Source of the DNA: an uncultured Rivibacter sp. | GTDB taxonomy: Bacteria > Pseudomonadota > Gammaproteobacteria > Burkholderiales > Burkholderiaceae | Assembly: GCA_946481025.1 (NCBI GenBank) | Contig: CAMLNA010000075.1 | Location: 1-20,807, forward strand | Reading direction: 5' to 3' | Length of the DNA: 20,807 bases | Part shown: positions 7,082 to 14,412 of the stretch, piece after piece | Numbering within the stretch: position 1 is the stretch's first letter | How the letters are laid out: each line of letters begins with the position of its first letter | Translations under genes and position numbers: made by a program | The notes under the pieces: generated by a model | What the model saw: only the letters and a program-made list of their open reading frames with translations | Databases searched by the model: none | Told to the model about the DNA's origin: nothing

Positions 7082-8782
7082 ATGAATCCTTCCGTACCAA
7101 CGACATGGTGGCCACCGCGCGGCGGCTGGCGGACCGGGCGCATCGACGCCACGGTGGAGCAACTGGTGCTCTGGGCGTGCCTGTTCTGGGCGCTGGCGGT
7201 GAACCGGCCGCTCCATGCTGCAGTGCTGCGCGGGCGAGACTGGTCCGAGCCCGCCACCTGGGGCTTCGCGGCCGCGACCTTCACGCTGGTGGTCGCGCTG
7301 CATGCGCTGCTGCTGCTGGCCGTGGCGAACCGCTGGACCGTCAAGCCGCTGCTGGCCGTGCTGGCGGTGACCAACGCCGCAGCGGCTTACTACATGGGCG
7401 CCTTCGGTGTGGTCCTCGACCCGTCGATGCTGCGCAACGTCCTGCGCACCGACCCCGCCGAGGCCGGCGAGCTCCTCAACGCCGACCTGCTGTGGCAGCT
7501 GCTGCTGTATGCGGGCCTGCCCTGCCTGCTGCTGTGGCGCGTGCGGGTGGTCCGCAAGCCCTGGCCGGCGGCGACCGGCCGCCGCGTCGGCTGGCTGGTG
7601 CTGCTGACACTGGTGCTGGCCGGCACGACGCTGTCGGTGTTCCAGCCGCTGGCCGCGCTGCTGCGCAACCACCACGAAGTGCGTTACCTCGTCACGCCGG
7701 GCAACTATCTCTGGTCGGCCGGCTCGGTGCTCGCGGCCGACGCGCGCAAGGCCGCAAAGCCGCGGCAGCCCATCGGGCTCGATGCCCGGCCCGGCCCTTC
7801 ATGGGAGGCCCGGCGCAGGCCGGTGGTCGTGGTGCTGGTGGTGGGTGAGACGGCGCGGGCCGCCAACTGGGGGCTGTCGGGCTACGCGCGCCGGACCACG
7901 CCGCAGCTCGCGCAGTTGCCGGTGGTCAACTTCGCGCAGGTCGGCGCCTGCGGCACCAACACCGAAGTCTCCGTGCCATGCATGTTCGCGCCGGTGGGCC
8001 GGCGCGACTACGACGAGGCCCGCATTCGCGGCCAGCAGTCCCTGCTGCACGTGGCCGACCGCGCGGGCGTGCGCGTGCACTGGCGCGACAACCAGAGCGG
8101 CTGCAAGGGCGTGTGTGACGGCCTGCCCGGCGACACGGTGTCGTCCCGCAACGCCCCGGGGCTGTGCAACGAGGAGCACTGCCTCGACGAGGGGCTGCTG
8201 CACGACATGGACGAGCGGCTGCAACGCGCGCAGGGCACGCAGCTGTGGGTGTTCCACATGCTCGGCAGCCACGGCCCCTCGTACTTCCGGCGCTACCCGC
8301 CCGCATTCGCCCAGTTCGGGCCCGACTGCCGGGACGATGACCTGCGCCGCTGCAGCGCCGAGGAGATCACCAACGCGTACGACAACTCGGTGCTCTACAC
8401 CGACCACGTGCTCGCCACTGCCATTGCCAAGCTGCGCGCGCATGCGGCCGAAGTCGATTCGGCGCTCGTCTACGCGTCCGACCATGGCGAGTCGCTCGGC
8501 GAGCATGGGCTCTTCCTGCACGGCATGCCGTACGCCGTGGCGCCTGAGGTGCAGAAGCGCGTGCCGATGATCGCGTGGACCAGCACCGGCTTCGAGGCGG
8601 CGGCCGGTCTGAACCGCGGCTGCCTGCTGCCGGAACTGCAGCGTCGTGCCAGCCAGCCGGTGAGCCATGACCACCTGTTCCACACGCTCCTGGGACTGCT
8701 GGACGTGCGCACTTCGTTGCATGAGCCGGCGCTCGACCTGACGCAGGCCTGCCGCCCGGCCGGCGTTGCCGACCCGGCATGA
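7082..8782 (+). CDS. eptA: EptA/MCR-type lipid A phosphoethanolamine transferase
   Basis: A 566-residue inner-membrane enzyme that should transfer phosphoethanolamine to lipid A, lowering surface charge and polymyxin affinity. The N-terminal half has about five TM segments (roughly 27-45, 60-82, 88-110, 136-153, 169-188). The periplasmic sulfatase-fold domain has every family landmark: Glu256 (VVGETAR), nucleophile Thr294 in CGTNTEVSVPC (290-300), His397 (GSHGP), Asp467-His468 (SDHGESLGEHG) and His480 (FLHG). Cysteine pairs match the known disulfides: C290/C300, C341/C345, C362/C367, C416/C424. The start at 7082 is the first in-frame ATG past the operator array; a GTG at 7154 would give a family-typical 542 residues and cannot be excluded. 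The stop overlaps the PAP2 gene start (ATGA). The context of QseBC-like genes plus PAP2 resembles the surroundings of chromosomal eptA and of mcr-9. Confidence 0.93.
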   Translation: MNPSVPTTWWPPRGGWRTGRIDATVEQLVLWACLFWALAVNRPLHAAVLRGRDWSEPATWGFAAATFTLVVALHALLLLAVANRWTVKPLLAVLAVTNAAAAYYMGAFGVVLDPSMLRNVLRTDPAEAGELLNADLLWQLLLYAGLPCLLLWRVRVVRKPWPAATGRRVGWLVLLTLVLAGTTLSVFQPLAALLRNHHEVRYLVTPGNYLWSAGSVLAADARKAAKPRQPIGLDARPGPSWEARRRPVVVVLVVGETARAANWGLSGYARRTTPQLAQLPVVNFAQVGACGTNTEVSVPCMFAPVGRRDYDEARIRGQQSLLHVADRAGVRVHWRDNQSGCKGVCDGLPGDTVSSRNAPGLCNEEHCLDEGLLHDMDERLQRAQGTQLWVFHMLGSHGPSYFRRYPPAFAQFGPDCRDDDLRRCSAEEITNAYDNSVLYTDHVLATAIAKLRAHAAEVDSALVYASDHGESLGEHGLFLHGMPYAVAPEVQKRVPMIAWTSTGFEAAAGLNRGCLLPELQRRASQPVSHDHLFHTLLGLLDVRTSLHEPALDLTQACRPAGVADPA

Positions 8783-9684
8783 GGCTTGCGCTCAAGGCGG
8801 TGCGCTGCGAAGTGCTGGCCTCGGTGGCGGCGCTGCTGGTGCTGCTCGCGTGGGAAGCCGGCCGCTGGGACCTGCCCCTGTCCCGTCTCTACGGCAGCCC
8901 CCACGGCTTCGCCCTGCGCGACGCCTGGTGGACCCGCGGGCTGCTGCACGAAGGGGGGCGCTGGCTGGCCGGGTGCTTGCTGGCACTGCTCGTGTGGGAT
9001 GCCCTGCGCCCGATCGTGCAGGGCCCGGGCAGGGCGCAACGGGGGTATTGGTTGTTGGTGGTCGTGGCCTCGATGCTGCTGGTGCCGCTGCTCAAGCGCT
9101 TCAGCACCACGAGCTGCCCATGGGATCTGGCTGAGTTCGGCGGAGGGGCCGTCTACGTGCCGCATTGGCTGCCGGGCGTCGCGGACCAGGGGCCGGGGCA
9201 CTGCTTCCCGTCCGGCCATGCGGTGAGCGCATTTGCGTTCTTCGGCCTGTACTTCCTTTGGCGGCCGCATCGCCCTCGTGCCGCGTGGGTCATGCTGGCG
9301 ACCACGCTCGTGGTCGGTGCTCTGGCGGGCTGGACGCAGGTGGCGCGCGGAGCGCACTTCCTGAGCCACGTGCTGTGGTCCGCCTGGTGGTGCTGGAGCC
9401 TGGCTGCCATCGCACAGGCCGGCGCTCGGGCTGCCAAGAAAAAGGCCCCGACAAGCGGGGCCCAAGGTTCAACCTGGAGACGAGAAACGGGTCGGCTTAC
9501 TGCCGGGGAGCCTGGGCCTGCTTCTGGCTCTGTTCGGCGGCCTTGGCGGCGCGCCAGGCTTCCCAGCTGGAGTAGGCCGGCTGCGGGCCGCGGCCCAGCG
9601 AGTCGGGCGTCTCGGCATGCAACGCGTCGTATTCACCGCTGGCGCGGGCGCGTTGCAGTTCGGCGATCACTTCCGCCCGCGTGA
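8779..9684 (+). CDS. PAP2-family membrane phosphatase with antisense-overlapping C-terminal tail
   Basis: The frame gives 301 residues; residues 1 to about 222 are the conserved part. TM segments lie near 10-27, 63-80, 90-105, 148-162, 168-186 and 196-214. Motifs: KX6CP at 106-114 followed by WDL (a variant of KX6RP found in CPWDL-type PAP2 proteins), PSGHA (144-148) and ARGAHFLSH (189-197) as the third phosphatase motif. Likely substrates are lipid phosphates (lipid A, undecaprenyl or phosphatidyl phosphates); with eptA upstream, lipid A or diacylglycerol recycling are plausible. Translation is coupled to eptA by a 4-bp ATGA overlap. The last ~80 residues are Arg/Pro/Ala-rich, unlike the family, and read through the terminator and 188 bp of the opposite DUF4148 gene. 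The family-typical protein would end near 9450, so the tail looks like loss of an earlier stop. Confidence 0.85.
   Translation: MRLALKAVRCEVLASVAALLVLLAWEAGRWDLPLSRLYGSPHGFALRDAWWTRGLLHEGGRWLAGCLLALLVWDALRPIVQGPGRAQRGYWLLVVVASMLLVPLLKRFSTTSCPWDLAEFGGGAVYVPHWLPGVADQGPGHCFPSGHAVSAFAFFGLYFLWRPHRPRAAWVMLATTLVVGALAGWTQVARGAHFLSHVLWSAWWCWSLAAIAQAGARAAKKKAPTSGAQGSTWRRETGRLTAGEPGPASGSVRRPWRRARLPSWSRPAAGRGPASRASRHATRRIHRWRGRVAVRRSLPPA
9436..9462 (-). terminator. Rho-independent terminator of the DUF4148 gene
   Basis: Perfect 7-bp stem (9444-9450 GGCCCCG with 9456-9462 CGGGGCC), 5-nt loop, and on the minus strand a run of five T followed by CTT. It lies 34 bp past the stop of the minus-strand DUF4148 gene and inside the 3' part of the PAP2 reading frame. 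Confidence 0.85.
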
Positions 9685-9778
9685 GCGGCTTCGCCGCGGG
9701 TTTGGTCTCCTGGGCCTGGGCGGCCAGCGGCAGCAGCGCGGCTGCGGCCAATGCGGTGGTGACAAACAGCTTGTTCAT
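9497..9778 (-). CDS. DUF4148 family small secreted protein
   Basis: 93 residues. A classical signal peptide (MNKLFVTTALAAAALLPLAAQA) has a predicted cleavage after AQA at about residue 22. The mature part contains LTRAEVIAELQRARASGEYD (32-51), the signature of DUF4148, a small periplasmic family of unknown function common and often multicopy in Burkholderiales. The C-terminal third is Ala/Gln/Lys-rich and probably disordered. A strong ribosome site (AAGGAAA) sits 6 bp before the ATG. It ends in a clear intrinsic terminator. The upstream neighbour on the same strand is the IorB-like gene 82 bp away, separated by a weak hairpin, so it may have its own promoter. Confidence 0.88.
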   Translation of the reverse strand: MNKLFVTTALAAAALLPLAAQAQETKPAAKPLTRAEVIAELQRARASGEYDALHAETPDSLGRGPQPAYSSWEAWRAAKAAEQSQKQAQAPRQ

Positions 9779-9841
9779 GACTTTCCTTTCTTTCGCTGAG
9801 GGGGCGAGGACTCAAGGGGACAAACGCAAACAACAACATGG

Positions 9842-9860
9842 ACGCCGTAGACCGCGGCGT
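9842..9860 (-). terminator. Weak hairpin after the IorB-like gene
   Basis: 6-bp stem (9842-9847 with 9855-9860, loop of 7) directly at the stop of the IorB-like gene, followed on the minus strand by a T-rich but interrupted stretch (GTTGTTGTTTG). It may be a weak terminator. Confidence 0.35.
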
Positions 9861-10904
9861 TCACAGACTCAGGAACGCCGCCGGCGCGCGGCCGGTGTGC
9901 ACCTGGGCTGTCGGGTGGGCGATCGGCAGCGCGTGATGGCGCTGGCCGCTCGCGGCAAACAGGGCGTTGGCCAGCGCCGGCGCCACCGCGGGCAGCGCGG
10001 TTTCGTGCTGCTCGCACGCCGGTGCGCTGCTGCGCACGAAATGCAGGTCGATGACGGGGCGCAGGGCCGCAGGCACCGGTTCGGCCAGAGCGGCATCGAG
10101 GCCCATCAGCAGCGCCACTTCCGCCTGCAGCGAGCTGGAAGCCTGCGGCTCGGTGTCGCCGCTGTCGAGCACGGCAGTGATCCGATGCACCAGCAGCCGG
10201 CCGCGCTCGTCGAGCGACGCCTCCACCACCTCGGCGGCCAATGCGCCTTCGCTCTCCACCAGCGCGATGCCGCGGCCCCGGCCGGCCGCCAGCGGCGAGC
10301 CCCAGCCGGCGCGGCGTGCCGACTCCTCGAGCACGTGGCGCTGGCGCGAGCCGGCGGGCAGCAAGGCTCGCCGGTATTCGAACGGGTCGGCGTCCGCAAC
10401 GATGGCGAGGTCGTCGATGAAGGTCTCGGCAAAGAAGGCCTGCAGCGCGTGCTGTGCCGCGCGGCCGCGGCGCCGGTCGGTGTCGATCGCATGCACCGAG
10501 AGATTCGGTATGGCGTAGGGCAGCCGGTAGGCCTTGCTGCCGCGCAGCGGAAGACCCACATGACGCTGCCACCACGCCCGCGGCCTGCCATCGGCCCCCA
10601 GCATGGCGCGCAACTCGCCGCCCGCCGGGAAGAAGCGCTGCACCACGCGTTCGCGGGACGCTTCCCACAGCAGCTCTTCGGCGTCGCCCACCTGCACCAC
10701 CTGATGCGCCTTGCCGGCCTTCATGGCCACGAGGTGCAGGTTGTGCAGGGTTTCGTGCGTGTGGCTGCCGGCGGGCGTCGCCGACGGCGCGCTGTCGAGC
10801 GGCCGGGTCGCTTCATCGGCAGGGGCTTGCCCGGCCGGCCAGGGCGCGAGCACGGCACGTGCGCCGGGTTGTGTTTGCCGATCGTTCACCGATGAGTTCA
10901 GCAT
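9861..10904 (-). CDS. Half-length IorB-like (xanthine dehydrogenase family) molybdopterin-binding protein
   Basis: 347 residues. From about residue 50 on it follows the C-terminal half of IorB-type large subunits (isoquinoline 1-oxidoreductase beta subunit): RFFPAGGELRAMLGADGRPRAW (90-111), AFFAETFIDDLA then DPFEYRRALLPAGS (156-186), AERAGWG-like ARRAGWGSPLAAGRGRG (197-212) and PAVAPALANALFAASG (305-320). Glu301 aligns with the active-site Glu of the GVGEP motif, although the surrounding Gly and Pro are lost. Normal IorB proteins are roughly twice as long; the N-terminal molybdopterin-contact half is missing and replaced by about 50 Pro/Ala/Ser-rich residues. The ATG has GGAGG 7 bp upstream, so translation as a short protein looks real. 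There is no signal peptide, and no 2Fe-2S partner (IorA) nearby. Divergent to a PmrA-like regulator. It is either a degenerate relic or a repurposed domain. Confidence 0.65.
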   Translation of the reverse strand: MLNSSVNDRQTQPGARAVLAPWPAGQAPADEATRPLDSAPSATPAGSHTHETLHNLHLVAMKAGKAHQVVQVGDAEELLWEASRERVVQRFFPAGGELRAMLGADGRPRAWWQRHVGLPLRGSKAYRLPYAIPNLSVHAIDTDRRRGRAAQHALQAFFAETFIDDLAIVADADPFEYRRALLPAGSRQRHVLEESARRAGWGSPLAAGRGRGIALVESEGALAAEVVEASLDERGRLLVHRITAVLDSGDTEPQASSSLQAEVALLMGLDAALAEPVPAALRPVIDLHFVRSSAPACEQHETALPAVAPALANALFAASGQRHHALPIAHPTAQVHTGRAPAAFLSL

Positions 10905-10977
10905 CTGCGCCTCCGCTTTGCGGGTGATTCGGGCTCGTGTGTCGAGCCATCGTTGCGGCGCATTCTTCGGGCTCGCG

Positions 10978-11016
10978 TTTAAGAACTCTTTGCCGTGTGC
11001 TTAAGAACTCTTTAAA
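10978..11016. promoter_or_regulatory. PmrA-box-like array, four 11-bp-spaced half-sites with a 13-bp direct repeat
   Basis: Half-sites TTTAAG (10978), TTTGCC (10989, degenerate), CTTAAG (11000) and TTTAAA (11011) are spaced exactly 11 bp apart. The last two, separated by AACTC, match the known PmrA/BasR box (YTTAAK-N5-YTTAAK). A perfect 13-bp direct repeat (10979-10991 and 11001-11013, TTAAGAACTCTTT) has a 22-bp period, two helical turns. It lies 74 bp upstream of the regulator gene at 11090 and between it and the divergent IorB-like gene (start 10904). Confidence 0.75.
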
Positions 11017-11089
11017 CGCGCGAATTCACACTTCGCAGCGGGCCGGCAGCGGCCGCACAATCACGTTTGCAAAGATAAGTAGAGGCACG

Positions 11090-11761
11090 ATGAACCTGTT
11101 GCTGGTCGAGGACGACGAGATGCTCGCGCAGGCGGTGAAGGCCGGGCTGCATCGCGACGGCTACCGTGTCGATTGGGTCAACGATGCCGGCGCTGCGCGC
11201 CTGGCGCTGGGCAGCGAGCACGGCTTCGGGGCGGTGCTGCTCGACCTGGGCCTGCCCAACGGCTCGGGCATCGGCGTGCTGCAGGCCATGCGCGCCCGCT
11301 ACGACGCCACGCCGGTGCTCATCGTCACGGCGCGCGACCAGCTGAGCGACCGCATCGCAGGGCTCGATGCCGGCGCCGACGACTACGTCGTGAAGCCGTT
11401 CCAGCTCGACGAACTGAGCGCGCGCCTGCGTGCCGTGGTGCGGCGCAGCCAGGGCCGCGTGTCGCCCATGCTCACGCAGGGCGACGTGGTGGTCGATCCG
11501 GCGCGGCGCAGCGTCACCCGCGCGGGCGAGCCGGTCACGCTGAGCGTCAACGAATACCGCACGCTGCTCGCGCTGATGGAGCGGCGTGGCTGGGTGGTCA
11601 CCCGGGCCCAGCTCGAAGACGCGGTGTACGGCGGTGCCAGCAACATCGAAAGCAACACCATCGCGGTGTACGTGCACCAGCTGCGCCGCAAGCTCGGCGA
11701 CGAGCTGATCGCCACCGTGCATGGCTTCGGCTATCGGATCGGCGAGGAGCGGACGGCATGA
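11090..11761 (+). CDS. PmrA/QseB-like OmpR-family response regulator
   Basis: 223 residues with a complete receiver: E7/D8/D9, phospho-acceptor Asp52 (VLLDLGLPNG), Thr80 (IVTARD) and Lys102 (DDYVVKPF). The winged helix covers about 127-219 (IAVYVHQLRRKLG, then HGFGYRIGE). The start at 11090 gives the family-typical MNLLLVEDDE and has AGAGG a few bases upstream; the longer open frame has no such features. It overlaps the kinase gene by 4 bp (ATGA). The PmrA-box-like array just upstream suggests autoregulation. It is a close relative in type, but not a duplicate in operator sequence, of the regulator at 6299-6958: the two arrays differ (TTTAAG versus CTTCAGG), so they probably control separate regulons. 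Confidence 0.93.
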   Translation: MNLLLVEDDEMLAQAVKAGLHRDGYRVDWVNDAGAARLALGSEHGFGAVLLDLGLPNGSGIGVLQAMRARYDATPVLIVTARDQLSDRIAGLDAGADDYVVKPFQLDELSARLRAVVRRSQGRVSPMLTQGDVVVDPARRSVTRAGEPVTLSVNEYRTLLALMERRGWVVTRAQLEDAVYGGASNIESNTIAVYVHQLRRKLGDELIATVHGFGYRIGEERTA

Positions 11762-13332
11762 AGCGCCACGACCCTGCAGCCACCGGCGAATCCTGTGCGG
11801 GTTCGATGCTGCTGCGCTGGATGCCCCGCTCGCTGCGCGGCCGGCTGCTGGTGGCACTGCTGGTGGTGCTGCTGTCGTTCTGGGCCGTGTGGTTCGGTTG
11901 CCAGAGCATGATGCTCAACCGCCAGCAGACCGGCTGGTGGGACAGCTCGCTGCGCCTGATCGCGCAGCAGATCCTGCTCTCGCTGCCCGACAACGTGGAC
12001 CAGGTCACCAATGCGTCGCGCACCTTCCGCCTGCCCCCCGGCGAGCGCAGTGCGGCCAACACGCCGCCGCGCCGCCTGAGCTTGGCCGAGCGGGCGTTCC
12101 GCGGCGAAAAGGCGAGCTTCCAGGTCTGGACGCGCTCCGGCCAGAGCGCCTTCCGCTCGCCCGGAGCGCCCACCGTGCCGTTGCGGGCCGACTTCCAGGA
12201 TGGCTTCGCCGATGCCGAGGTCGATGGGCATTCCTGGCGCGTCTACAGCATCGGCGACTCGAGCGGCCGCATCGTCGTGCAGGTCGGCCGCACGCACGAG
12301 CAGCTGCATGCCGAGCTGGCACGCTGGATCAAGCTGAGCCTGGTCGCGGCACTGCTGGTCGGCGGCCTGCTGGCGGCGGTGCTCTGGTTCGTGATCTGCT
12401 GGTCGCTGCGCCCGGTCACCAAGGTGCAGGACGCGATCCAGCAGCGCCACGCGCTCGACCTCAAGCCGCTGCCCAGCGTCGACTTGCCCGAGGAGGTGGC
12501 GCCGCTGGTGGAGTCGTTCAACCGGCTGATGCAGCGGCTCGACACCTCGGTACAGGGCGAGCGGCGCTTCATCGCCGACGCTGCGCACGAACTGCGCACG
12601 CCGCTGGCGGCGCTGCTGGCGCACACCCAGCTCGCCCTCGATGCCAAGGACCCGCAGGAAGGCCGCGATGCGCTGATCCGCCTGAATGCGGTGGTGCAGC
12701 GCAGCGCCCGGCTCGCCGAGCAGCTGCTCGACCTGGCGCGGCTCGACCAGGGCCGCACGCTCGACAGCGAGCGCCGCATCGGGTTGTACGAGGTGATCGA
12801 GGTGGTGGTGCGCGATTTCGAGCTGTCGGCTCAGCAGAAGCAGCAGCGCATCGCGCTCGAGCTCGAGGTCTGCGAGATCGTCGGCGACATCGATTCGCTG
12901 GGCATCCTGGTGCGCAACCTCGTGGACAACGCCTTGCGCTACAGCGGCGTCGGGGGGCGTGTGCAGGTGTCGTGCGGCTCGCAGGACGGCGAGGTCATGC
13001 TCAAGGTGGCCGACGACGGCCCGGGCGTGCCCGAGAGCGAATACGAGCGCATCTTCGACCGCTTCTACCGGGTGCCCGGTGCCGGCGGGCGCGGCAGCGG
13101 CGTGGGGCTGTCGCTGGTGTCGCGCATCGCCCAGCTGCACGGGGCCCGCATCGAGGTGGGCCGCGGCCTTGGCGGCCGCGGCTTCAGCGTGGTGTTGCGC
13201 TTTGCCGCGCCGCCGCCGGCCGGCGCGGCCGCAAGCGCGCGCCATGCGGGCGTCGAGGCGGCAGGCGGTGCGGTTGCAGCGCCGCGCCCACCCGGCGTCC
13301 TGTCGCCCCGGCCGGTGGACGATCCGGCCTGA
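11758..13332 (+). CDS. QseC/PmrB-like sensor histidine kinase
   Basis: 524 residues. A cytoplasmic N-terminus is followed by TM1 (about 28-47), a periplasmic sensor segment (about 50-190) and TM2 (about 192-215). The phospho-acceptor is His277 (AAHELRTPLAALLAHTQLAL), the N-box has Asn391 (LVDNALRYS), G1 is DDGPGVPE (419-426), the F-box is FDRFYR (433-438) and G2 is GVGLSL (448-453). All catalytic motifs are intact. A ~40-residue Ala/Pro-rich tail after about 483 is outside the kinase fold. It is coupled by a 4-bp overlap to its regulator. The next gene, an unknown lipoprotein, starts 35 bp downstream and probably shares the operon. The signal is unknown; the length of the periplasmic region fits a QseC/PmrB-type sensor. 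Confidence 0.92.
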   Translation: MKRHDPAATGESCAGSMLLRWMPRSLRGRLLVALLVVLLSFWAVWFGCQSMMLNRQQTGWWDSSLRLIAQQILLSLPDNVDQVTNASRTFRLPPGERSAANTPPRRLSLAERAFRGEKASFQVWTRSGQSAFRSPGAPTVPLRADFQDGFADAEVDGHSWRVYSIGDSSGRIVVQVGRTHEQLHAELARWIKLSLVAALLVGGLLAAVLWFVICWSLRPVTKVQDAIQQRHALDLKPLPSVDLPEEVAPLVESFNRLMQRLDTSVQGERRFIADAAHELRTPLAALLAHTQLALDAKDPQEGRDALIRLNAVVQRSARLAEQLLDLARLDQGRTLDSERRIGLYEVIEVVVRDFELSAQQKQQRIALELEVCEIVGDIDSLGILVRNLVDNALRYSGVGGRVQVSCGSQDGEVMLKVADDGPGVPESEYERIFDRFYRVPGAGGRGSGVGLSLVSRIAQLHGARIEVGRGLGGRGFSVVLRFAAPPPAGAAASARHAGVEAAGGAVAAPRPPGVLSPRPVDDPA

Positions 13333-13367
13333 GCGCGGCGGGCGGCACAGCCGGCACAATCGCGCGC

Positions 13368-14309
13368 GTGCTGCCGGCCTCCCGCTTCCTGCTGCTTGCC
13401 TGCGCTGGCCTCCTGGCCGGCTGCGCCGTGCGCTCCGACCAGGTGGCGCCGGTGCCCACGGCCGTGCAGCCGCTGCTGGACTTGTCGTGCACGCAGTTGC
13501 GCGGCGCACTCGACGGCGTGGAGCAGCAGGCGGAAGACCTGGCCTTCGCGGTGGACGCACAACGCGGCAACAACCTGATCGCGCTCGGCGTGGGCGTCAT
13601 GGCGTTCTGGCCCGCGCTGATGGTCATGCGCGGCAACGAACAGCAGGCCGCCGAGCTGGCCCTGCTCAAGGGTGAGCACGAGGCCTTGCTGCAGGCGATG
13701 GCCGGCAAGCAGTGCGCTCGCGAGGAAGCACCCGACGTGCCGAAGCTGCCGGACGACGGCGTGCACCGCGGACTGCCTGCTGCAGGCGACCGCTACACCT
13801 ACCAGGAGTTCGAGCCGATCTCGGGCCAGCCGGCCGGCCGCAGCGAATGGCGGCTGCGCACCGTCAAGCCCGGCCGGCTCGAATACGTGAGCGGCGACGA
13901 CACGATGCGGTGGACCACCGATGCGGCCGGCAACTGGCGCTCGGGTGCCGTCGCCGGGCTGCGCCTGCTGCGTTTCCTGCGCGCCGATGCCGTGCCGGGC
14001 CAGCAACTCGAAGGCGAGGTGGGCACCGGCGACGTGCAGGACGGTATCGGCCGCCTCCAAGGCCGGGTGACCACCCTGCTGACGCATGAGCTGGAAGGCC
14101 GCCGCTTCGAAGCGGCCCGCATCGAGCTGCAGGGCCATGTGCCCTCGAATGTGCGCGACACGCAATCCCCGGCCGCGGGCAGCGAGCGCATCGAAGGCTG
14201 GCTCGTGGTCGAGCGCCGTACCGGGCAGGTGCTGCAGGCCGAAGTGCGCAGCGGCAACCCGGCCTTCGCCTGGCGCCGCCGGCTGGTGCGGTTCGTCAGG
14301 GCTCAGTGA
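13368..14309 (+). CDS. Lipoprotein of unknown function downstream of the second kinase
   Basis: 313 residues from a GTG start. I chose GTG at 13368 because it directly begins a lipoprotein signal (LPASRFLLLACAGLLAGC) with lipobox LAGC, Cys19; no in-frame ATG occurs before the hydrophobic segment at 78. No strong Shine-Dalgarno is seen. Residues about 38-68 and 90-115 look helical and flank a second hydrophobic segment (about 69-87), so the N-terminal part may form a membrane-associated hairpin. From about 140 on the sequence looks beta-rich (WRLRTVKPGRLEYVSGDDTM, later WLVVERRTGQVLQAEV). I recognise no family. It starts 35 bp past the kinase stop and is probably cotranscribed, which suggests an envelope component governed by, or feeding into, that two-component system. 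Confidence 0.7.
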   Translation: MLPASRFLLLACAGLLAGCAVRSDQVAPVPTAVQPLLDLSCTQLRGALDGVEQQAEDLAFAVDAQRGNNLIALGVGVMAFWPALMVMRGNEQQAAELALLKGEHEALLQAMAGKQCAREEAPDVPKLPDDGVHRGLPAAGDRYTYQEFEPISGQPAGRSEWRLRTVKPGRLEYVSGDDTMRWTTDAAGNWRSGAVAGLRLLRFLRADAVPGQQLEGEVGTGDVQDGIGRLQGRVTTLLTHELEGRRFEAARIELQGHVPSNVRDTQSPAAGSERIEGWLVVERRTGQVLQAEVRSGNPAFAWRRRLVRFVRAQ

Positions 14310-14362
14310 GGCTCCTGTATACAGTTCTTTACTGCGTCCCCACACGGGCGATACCCCTTCGT

Positions 14363-14394
14363 CGGACAGTGAACGCCATGGACAGCCCCTGTCC
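14363..14394 (+). other. Alternative hairpins in the leader of the Spy/CpxP-like gene
   Basis: GGACAG occurs twice (14363-14368 and 14380-14385) and either copy can pair with CTGTCC at 14389-14394, 8 bp before the AAGGAG ribosome site at 14402. The structures are mutually exclusive. They may be chance. Confidence 0.3.
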
Positions 14395-14412
14395 GCTACC
14401 CAAGGAGTTCAC

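Noticed and set aside
11731..13560. A 609-residue minus-strand frame opposite the second kinase
   Set aside because: No domain features; the sense strand encodes a kinase with every catalytic box.
14315..14324. Palindrome CTGTATACAG as a second LexA site
   Set aside because: The half-sites are only 2 bp apart; LexA needs CTGT-N8-ACAG.
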